Assembly: GCA_016191305.1 (NCBI GenBank)
Contig: JACPOX010000245.1
Location: 1 to 7,553 of the forward strand
Source: Legionella longbeachae
GTDB taxonomy: Bacteria; Pseudomonadota; Gammaproteobacteria; Legionellales; Legionellaceae
DNA: 7,553 nt
Direction of reading: 5' to 3'
Part shown: piece after piece, positions 1 to 7,553 of the stretch
Layout: every line of letters begins with the position of its first letter
Position numbering within the stretch: position 1 is the stretch's first letter
The notes under the pieces: model-generated
Told to the model about the DNA's origin: nothing
The model's input: only the letters and a program-made list of their open reading frames with translations
Databases searched by the model: none
Translations under genes and position numbers: made by a program

Positions 1-157
1 CTTCATCTAAACCATTGTTATGATTACTAGGGTGGGATCTACAGTGTTGGCGATATTCGAGATGATGTTTGTTATGTTTATGATGTAAACCATCATTATA
101 ACGAGAAAGCATTTTTTGTTGCAGACTAGCTGCTGTACGTTGGATCTTATCAGGCAT
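1..157 (-). CDS. Histidine-rich protein of unknown function, 5' part only
   Basis: An open frame runs on the minus strand from ATG at 157-155 to the left edge of the window: 52 codons with no stop, and the gene continues beyond position 1. A good Shine-Dalgarno (AAAGGAAAG read on the minus strand) sits a few bases before the ATG, which supports this start. The visible protein begins MPDKIQRTAASLQQKML. It is hydrophilic and unusually rich in His (8 of 52), with clusters LHHKHNKHH and QHCRSHPSNH. No signal peptide or membrane segment is visible and I do not recognise a family. The His/Cys clusters could bind metal, but that is only a guess. The gene is divergent from the regulator and atp operon, and a TATAAT box at 233-228 could drive it. 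The three plus-strand frames opposite are closed by stops, which also favours minus-strand coding. Confidence 0.6.
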   Translation of the reverse strand, partial: MPDKIQRTAASLQQKMLSRYNDGLHHKHNKHHLEYRQHCRSHPSNHNNGLDE

Positions 158-227
158 GTTCTTTCCTTTATCGAGGTTAATAAACACTACTTATTACCTA
201 AGGCACGATAACAAGCTCCATAATCTA

Positions 228-233
228 ATTATA
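228..233 (-). promoter_or_regulatory. -10 box of divergent promoter for the His-rich gene
   Basis: The minus strand reads TATAAT here, a perfect sigma-70 -10 box. No convincing -35 lies 16-18 nt upstream; that stretch is a T-rich tract on this strand. A start site near 221 would give a leader of about 64 nt before the ATG at 157. In such AT-rich DNA a chance match is possible. Confidence 0.4.
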
Positions 234-239
234 GACTGT

Positions 240-263
240 AAAAAAAACTTAAAAAAAGAAAAA
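240..263. other. Helically spaced A-tracts between divergent promoters
   Basis: Three A-runs (240-247, 251-257 and 259-263) lie close together, with the first two starting about 11 nt apart, near one helical turn. This is the pattern of intrinsically curved DNA or of an upstream activating AT element. It sits between the minus-strand -10 box and the plus-strand promoter, so it could affect both. A role in bending or in binding nucleoid proteins is inference. Confidence 0.35.
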
Positions 264-291
264 TGAGCTAACAAAGAGTTTAGTACCAAAA

Positions 292-320
292 ATGAAATTT
301 TCTAAGCCCCATGATATAAT
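292..320 (+). promoter_or_regulatory. Sigma-70 promoter with perfect extended -10
   Basis: TGATATAAT at 312-320 is a perfect extended -10 (TGn followed by TATAAT). ATGAAA at 292-297 matches 4 of 6 bases of TTGACA with a 17-nt spacer. Transcription would start near 327, giving a leader of about 20 nt before the ATG at 349. This is the best promoter-like sequence I could find by eye upstream of the atp genes. There is little room for another before atpI, so it may drive the regulator alone or the whole operon. Confidence 0.6.
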
Positions 321-348
321 GCTGTAATATTGGGCGGTATGTGGTTGT

Positions 349-720
349 ATGATTCAAATTAATAGGCTCCACCAATTTATTGATGACCATAGAGAATCAG
401 CTTTTTCTAAAATTTTTCTTTATGCAAAATCAATCAATGGAAAATTTTTAACTCTTAATCAACGTTCTGCAAAAATGGCTGGCGCTGAAATTAAAGAAAT
501 AATTGGAAAAAGTGACACTGATTTATGTTGGAGTCAGTATGCAGACGAGTATCGTAGAAATGATTTAGATTGCATACAATCACAAAAAACAATTTTATGC
601 CAAGAAAAACTACTTACCTGGGATAATAAAAATTTTTTTGAAATAAGTTTAAAAACACCTTTAGTAAACAAAAATAATCATATCGTTGGGATAGCTGGTA
701 TGTCGTTTATTTCCAAATGA
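349..720 (+). CDS. PAS-domain N-terminal half of a frameshifted PAS-LuxR regulator
   Basis: This 123-residue product is a PAS sensor domain without an output domain. It reads FLYAKSINGKFLTLNQ at about 23-38, has the PAS motif GKSDTDLCW at 53-61, and ends in the strand HIVGIAGMSF at 111-120. PAS domains of this type precede GerE/LuxR helix-turn-helix domains in regulators of Legionella-like bacteria, where they sense small ligands or redox state; the ligand here cannot be told. The ATG at 349 is the only canonical start after an in-frame stop at 325; its ribosome site is weak (GGGCGG at 332-337). The frame ends at TGA 718-720, just where the next frame continues with linker and HTH. Removing one A from 715-717 gives FISNESKPHELKELL and a single protein of 236 residues. 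The fragment may be translated but is probably non-functional as a DNA-binding regulator. Confidence 0.75.
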   Translation: MIQINRLHQFIDDHRESAFSKIFLYAKSINGKFLTLNQRSAKMAGAEIKEIIGKSDTDLCWSQYADEYRRNDLDCIQSQKTILCQEKLLTWDNKNFFEISLKTPLVNKNNHIVGIAGMSFISK

Positions 721-1060
721 ATCAAAACCGCATGAGCTAAAGGAATTACTAGACTATTTTAATACTTATTTTGAACTTAGCACTAATACTTTAATTTACG
801 ATACGACACTAACTAAAAAAGAAACGGAATGCGCCTATTTACTTTGTTTAGGATTATCAGCTAAGACCATCAGTTGTATAATGAATCTTTCAATGAGAAC
901 AGTTGAGAGCTATATAGAACAAATTAAAAACAAATATTTAATCGAAAAGAAATCCTTACTGCCAATTAAGTTAGTAAATTCTGGAATTATTAATCTATGT
1001 AAATTAAAAAAAATTGCAGATGAATTAGAAAGTACAATCATCAGACAAAATAGAAAATAA
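695..1060 (+). pseudogene. LuxR/GerE helix-turn-helix half of the split PAS-LuxR regulator
   Basis: This frame, +1 to the PAS frame, is open from 695 to TAA at 1058-1060. It encodes a linker (ESKPHELKELLDYFNTYFEL), then a GerE-type helix-turn-helix from LTKKETECAYLLCLGLSAK (809 onward) through IMNLSMRTVESYIEQIKNKY to about 980, then a short tail. The LTxxExE start, the Gly before the turn and the RTVE of the recognition helix match the LuxR family, which binds DNA through this domain. There is no ATG, GTG or TTG in frame before the HTH; the first ATG (881) lies inside it, so it cannot be made alone. The gene is therefore broken, unless ribosomes shift +1 near the TGA at 718 or the extra base is a sequencing error. 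Its stop lies 13 nt before the ancestral atpI start, which suggests cotranscription with atp. Confidence 0.75.
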
Positions 1061-1073
1061 TCCTTTTTCAGTC

Positions 1074-1187
1074 GTGTTGCAAAAGTATATCATTTCCTAT
1101 TCTTAACTAATCCCTACATTAGTTTTTGCAACGTTATGTGCGCTAATATATGGCACTAATGCAGCAATATCAGCTCTACTTGGTGGC
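1074..1187 (+). pseudogene. atpI: Degenerate 5' end of atpI, interrupted by TAA at 1104
   Basis: This is the same frame as the intact part of atpI. From 1107 it encodes a convincing first membrane helix and following loop (LIPTLVFATLCALIYG, then TNAAISALLGG), but it contains no ATG, GTG or TTG between the TAA at 1104 and ATG 1188. Upstream of the TAA the frame reads VLQKYIISYS from GTG 1074. Read through, 1074-1451 gives 125 residues, about the length of E. coli AtpI (126). The stop falls within one residue of where the family usually has Gln in the first helix, so CAA to TAA is a simple explanation. A one-base insertion is the alternative, because the frame starting at 1061 reads SRVAKVYHFLFL up to the same point. 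Confidence 0.55.
1076..1132. repeat. Inverted repeat GTTGCAAAA / TTTTGCAAC
   Basis: GTTGCAAAA at 1076-1084 is repeated as its perfect reverse complement at 1124-1132, 39 nt apart. Each arm contains the palindrome TTGCAA. The pair brackets the decayed 5' end of atpI. It could be two operator half-sites or a long-loop stem in the transcript, or it may be chance in AT-rich coding DNA. Confidence 0.35.
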
Positions 1188-2592
<1,405 letters not shown>

Positions 2593-2604
2593 TAACACAT
2601 GATG

Positions 2605-2621
2605 AGGGCGCTTGGCGCCCT
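2605..2621 (+). promoter_or_regulatory. Perfect GC-rich hairpin between atpE and atpF
   Basis: AGGGCGC, loop TTG, then GCGCCCT forms a perfect 7-bp stem with six G-C pairs in an AT-rich region. It starts 12 nt after the atpE stop and ends 9 nt before the atpF ribosome site. No T-run follows (AAATG), so it is not a typical rho-independent terminator. It could protect the 3' end of processed atpE mRNA or weaken downstream expression, helping the high c:b ratio. Confidence 0.6.
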
Positions 2622-2630
2622 AAATGTTAC

Positions 2631-2636
2631 AGGAGA
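2631..2636 (+). promoter_or_regulatory. Shine-Dalgarno deciding the GTG start of atpF
   Basis: AGGAGA lies 8 nt before GTG 2645. No ATG lies in frame at a suitable distance, and starting at GTG gives exactly the length of E. coli AtpF. This site therefore fixes the non-ATG start. Confidence 0.8.
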
Positions 2637-2644
2637 TATAAACG

Positions 2645-3115
2645 GTGGAAATTAATTTAACTTTAATAGTACAAATGCTGGTTTTCGCAGCTTTTGTTTT
2701 ATTCACTATGAAACTAGTTTGGCCTCCATTAGCAAAAGCAATGGAAGAAAGACAAGACAAAATTGCAGATGGTTTATCCGCTGCAGAACGTGGTAGAAAA
2801 GAACTGGAATTAGCACAACATCGTGTAAAAGATGAGTTAAAACAAGCCAAAGTAAATTCGGCTGATATCATTGAAAAGGCAAATAAACGTGCTGTCCAAA
2901 TAATTGAAGAAGCAAAAGAAGCAGCGAAACATGAAGGGCAAATGCAGTTGAAGCTTGCACAAGAACAGTTAGTGCAACAAATAAATCATGCAAAAGATGA
3001 ACTGCGCAAGCAAGTTGCAAGTTTGGCAATAACTGGTGCTGAGAAAATTTTGATGCGTGAAATAGATGCTAAGGCAAATACCGCATTATTAGATAACTTG
3101 ATAGAAGAGATTTAA
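2645..3115 (+). CDS. atpF: F1Fo ATP synthase subunit b
   Basis: Subunit b forms the dimeric peripheral stalk that holds the alpha3beta3 head against rotation. The gene uses a GTG start. The product has 156 residues, identical in length to E. coli AtpF. One N-terminal membrane helix (about 5-26) ends in [14 protein letters not shown] with the conserved WPP and R36. A long charged coiled coil follows, through [16 protein letters not shown] (39-54), [18 protein letters not shown] (77-94) and [17 protein letters not shown] (120-136), and the C-terminal end is where b meets delta. The stop TAA is one base from the atpH start, so the two are probably translationally coupled. Nothing is missing compared with the family. 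Confidence 0.97.
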   Translation: MEINLTLIVQMLVFAAFVLFTMKLVWPPLAKAMEERQDKIADGLSAAERGRKELELAQHRVKDELKQAKVNSADIIEKANKRAVQIIEEAKEAAKHEGQMQLKLAQEQLVQQINHAKDELRKQVASLAITGAEKILMREIDAKANTALLDNLIEEI

Positions 3116-3116
3116 A

Positions 3117-3659
3117 ATGTCTGATAGTACCACCATAGCCAGACCTTATGCTAAGGCACTTTTCGAATACGCTTTAGGGGAAAAGAAATTAGCTGAGTGG
3201 TCAACACATTTGATGACTCTTGCCCACGCAGTGTTGACTTCAGATGCCGAGAAATTTATTAACAATCCCGCAACAACTTCGGCGCAGCATATTGAGCTGT
3301 TGCAAGCAGTAGTTGGTATAAAATCAAATGAAAACACAGCTCTAAATAATTTGATTACATTATTGGCTGCAAATAGAAGATTAATTTTGTTACCTGAAAT
3401 TGCTGCACTATATGAAATACATCGTGCCGAGCAGGAAAAAACACTTACTGTAGATGTAATTACTTATTCGGACTTATCAATTACGCAACAGGAACGATTA
3501 ATAGAATCATTAAGTCAACGGCTGCAGCGCAAGGTCTCGCTAAAAATCAACATTGATCCGTCTTTGCTTGGTGGAGCAATAATTCGGGCGGGCGATTTAG
3601 TTATCGATGGTTCAGTTCGAGGCAAGCTTAACAAGCTTTGCACCGACTTGGCCGCTTAA
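3117..3659 (+). CDS. atpH: F1Fo ATP synthase subunit delta
   Basis: Delta joins the top of the F1 head to the b dimer of the peripheral stalk. The product has 180 residues (E. coli 177). The N-terminal helical domain opens with [13 protein letters not shown] (8-20), the family signature. The C-terminal domain carries the conserved stretch [20 protein letters not shown] (146-165), followed by SVRGKLNKL. The ATG at 3117 lies one base after the atpF stop, with AGAAGAG at 3103-3109 inside the atpF end as ribosome site. A short AAGCTT-AAC-AAGCTT self-complementary stretch at 3624-3638 encodes KLNKL and is probably a coding coincidence. The gene is intact; 17 nt separate it from atpA. Confidence 0.96.
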   Translation: MSDSTTIARPYAKALFEYALGEKKLAEWSTHLMTLAHAVLTSDAEKFINNPATTSAQHIELLQAVVGIKSNENTALNNLITLLAANRRLILLPEIAALYEIHRAEQEKTLTVDVITYSDLSITQQERLIESLSQRLQRKVSLKINIDPSLLGGAIIRAGDLVIDGSVRGKLNKLCTDLAA

Positions 3660-3676
3660 TTTAGAGGATAGTTTTC

Positions 3677-5230
3677 ATGTCAGAACAAGTAGCGTTAAAT
3701 CCTTCTGAAATCAGCGAATTAATCAGAAAGAAAATAGAACATTTTAGCGTAGTATCTGAAGCACGAAATGAAGGTACTATAGTTAGTTTAAGAGACGGTA
3801 TTGTAAGCTTACACGGTCTCGAAGATGTAATGTCTGGTGAAATGATAGAATTTCCCGGTGGTGTTTATGGTCTTGCACTAAATCTTGAAAGAGATTCAGT
3901 TGGTGCGGTTGTTCTTGGTGAATATTCTTCTTTAGCTGAAGGACAAAAAGGAAAGTGTACTGGTCGCATACTTGAAGTGCCTGTGGGTAAGGGGCTTTTA
4001 GGTCGTGTTGTTGATGCTTTAGGTAATCCAATTGATGGTAAAGGACCTATCGACGCAGCCAAAATGTCTCCAATTGAGAAAGTGGCGCCAGGTGTTATTG
4101 CACGTAAATCTGTAGATCAGCCAGTACAAACAGGATTAAAAGCAATTGACGCGATGATTCCTGTTGGTCGTGGACAGCGTGAGCTAATTATTGGTGACCG
4201 TCAGACAGGTAAAACAGCAATAGCCATCGATGCAATTATTAATCAAAAAGGTACAGGCGTTAAGTGTGTTTATGTGGCAGTTGGCCAAAAAGCATCTTCT
4301 GTTGCAGCAATTGTTCGCAAGCTTGAAGAACATGGTGCATTAGAGCATACCATCGTTGTAGTAGCAGGTGCCTCCGATTCTGCAGCTCTACAATTTATTG
4401 CACCTTATGCTGGTTGTACTATGGGTGAATACTTCATGGAACATGGTGAAGATGCGCTTATCGTTTATGATGATTTAACCAAACAAGCATGGGCTTATCG
4501 ACAAATTTCTTTGTTGCTGAAAAGACCACCAGGTCGTGAAGCTTATCCTGGAGATATTTTCTATTTACATTCACGTTTATTAGAAAGAGCAGCAAGAATA
4601 AATGCTGATGAAGTAGAAAAGCTAACTAAAGGTGAAGTAAAAGGCAAAACAGGTTCATTAACTGCATTACCTATTATTGAAACGCAAGCAGGTGACGTAT
4701 CTGCATTCGTACCAACCAACGTTATTTCAATCACCGACGGACAAATTTTCCTTGATGTTGATTTATTTAACTCAGGCGTTCGTCCTGCAATTAACTCTGG
4801 TCTTTCAGTATCACGGGTTGGTGGCGCAGCACAAACGAAGATTATGAAAAAATTGGGTGGTGGTACTCGTTTGGCATTAGCTCAGTTCCGTGAGTTGGAA
4901 GCGTTTTCTCAGTTTGCTTCGGATCTTGATGATGCAACACGTAAGCAATTAGAGCGTGGTCAACGTATCACCGAACTTATGAAACAAAAGCAGTATTCTC
5001 CTCTGACTGTAGCTGAAATGGGAACTGCATTGTTTGTTGCTGAAAAAGGTTATTTGGATGATGTACCTGTAAACGAAGTCGCATCATTCGAAGCATCTTT
5101 ACATGATTATATGCGCAGCTCGCATCCTGATCTGTTGCAATTAATCAATGAAGCTGGTGCTTATGATAATGACATTGAAGCAAAATTGAAGAAAGCTGTA
5201 GAAGACTTTAAGCGTACAGCAAGTTGGTAA
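3677..5230 (+). CDS. atpA: F1 ATP synthase subunit alpha
   Basis: Alpha alternates with beta in the F1 hexamer; it holds non-catalytic nucleotide sites and supplies an arginine to the catalytic site. The product has 517 residues (E. coli 513), the four extra being at the N-terminus. The N-terminal helix and beta-barrel (about 1-95) include [18 protein letters not shown] and [13 protein letters not shown]. The P-loop GDRQTGKT is at 173-180 with K179 and T180. [14 protein letters not shown] at 263-276 covers the Walker B region, and [14 protein letters not shown] contains the arginine finger R380 (E. coli R376). The C-terminal helical domain has [20 protein letters not shown] at 409-428. AGAGGA at 3663-3668 gives a good ribosome site 8 nt before the ATG. 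Conserved throughout, with no odd features. Confidence 0.98.
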   Translation: MSEQVALNPSEISELIRKKIEHFSVVSEARNEGTIVSLRDGIVSLHGLEDVMSGEMIEFPGGVYGLALNLERDSVGAVVLGEYSSLAEGQKGKCTGRILEVPVGKGLLGRVVDALGNPIDGKGPIDAAKMSPIEKVAPGVIARKSVDQPVQTGLKAIDAMIPVGRGQRELIIGDRQTGKTAIAIDAIINQKGTGVKCVYVAVGQKASSVAAIVRKLEEHGALEHTIVVVAGASDSAALQFIAPYAGCTMGEYFMEHGEDALIVYDDLTKQAWAYRQISLLLKRPPGREAYPGDIFYLHSRLLERAARINADEVEKLTKGEVKGKTGSLTALPIIETQAGDVSAFVPTNVISITDGQIFLDVDLFNSGVRPAINSGLSVSRVGGAAQTKIMKKLGGGTRLALAQFRELEAFSQFASDLDDATRKQLERGQRITELMKQKQYSPLTVAEMGTALFVAEKGYLDDVPVNEVASFEASLHDYMRSSHPDLLQLINEAGAYDNDIEAKLKKAVEDFKRTASW

Positions 5231-5254
5231 GTCAATTTAAGGCGAAGTGAGATT

Positions 5255-7509
<2,255 letters not shown>

Positions 7510-7520
7510 GGCAAGCAGAT

Positions 7521-7553
7521 ATGACTATAACAACGCACTTGGATATTGTTAGT
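7521..7553 (+). CDS. atpC: F1 ATP synthase subunit epsilon, first 11 codons
   Basis: Epsilon sits on the rotor beside gamma and can inhibit ATP hydrolysis. Only the start is in the window: ATG 7521 opens the frame MTITTHLDIVS, which runs off the right edge and matches the conserved start of the family (E. coli MAMTYHLDVVS). It lies 11 nt after the atpD stop, with GAGG at 7508-7511, overlapping that stop, as ribosome site. Position after atpD and the HLDIVS match make the identity very likely despite the short length. Confidence 0.88.
   Translation, partial: MTITTHLDIVS

Noticed and set aside
1077..1152. TTGCAA-based -35 boxes with TATTCT or TAATAT as a promoter for atpI
   Set aside because: The spacers are about 12-15 nt and each box matches only 4 of 6 bases, too weak to call.
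2605..2621. Rho-independent terminator after atpE
   Set aside because: The stem is strong, but AAATG rather than a T-run follows, and atpF to atpC continue on the same strand with tight spacing.
3624..3638. AAGCTT-AAC-AAGCTT hairpin near the end of atpH
   Set aside because: It encodes the conserved KLNKL of delta; the stem is short and AT-rich and needs no further explanation.
3783..4062. Minus-strand open frames inside atpA
   Set aside because: They lie opposite strongly conserved alpha-subunit coding sequence, lack convincing ribosome sites and resemble no family.

Overview
This window holds most of the F1Fo ATP synthase operon of an AT-rich gammaproteobacterium. All genes from 349 onward lie on the plus strand in the canonical order atpI-atpB-atpE-atpF-atpH-atpA-atpG-atpD-atpC. 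The subunits resemble E. coli closely in length and motifs. The low GC and the PAS plus LuxR-type regulator upstream (PAS motif GKSDTDLCW, GerE-type helix-turn-helix) recall Legionella, Coxiella and relatives. That placement rests on pattern recognition, not on a search.

Positions 1-157 hold the 5' part of a divergent, histidine-rich minus-strand gene with a good ribosome site. Positions 158-348 are an AT-rich divergent intergenic region with a minus-strand -10 box, helically spaced A-tracts and a plus-strand promoter with a perfect extended -10 (TGATATAAT, 312-320). Positions 349-1060 hold a PAS-LuxR regulator split by an apparent one-base frameshift near 717. Positions 1074-1451 hold atpI. 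Its C-terminal two thirds are intact, but its 5' end is interrupted by TAA at 1104, so the first usable ATG is at 1188.

From 1453 to the end everything looks intact: subunits a, c, b, delta, alpha, gamma and beta, then the first 11 codons of epsilon. Gaps are 1 to 52 nt. The two widest flank atpE, the subunit needed in most copies: a U-rich leader with a strong Shine-Dalgarno lies before it, and a perfect GC-rich hairpin lies between it and atpF. Subunits a, b2 and the c-ring form the membrane proton channel, delta and b form the stator, and gamma and epsilon form the rotor stalk inside the alpha3beta3 catalytic head. Subunit c has the proton-type Asp (D66) and subunit a the essential Arg (R201), so the enzyme should be proton-coupled.

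I see no wholly new system. The points of interest are at the operon's 5' end: two neighbouring broken genes (regulator and atpI), no obvious atpI-proximal promoter, and a strong promoter upstream of the broken regulator that may serve the whole operon. No rRNA, tRNA, CRISPR, insertion sequence or rho-independent terminator was found.
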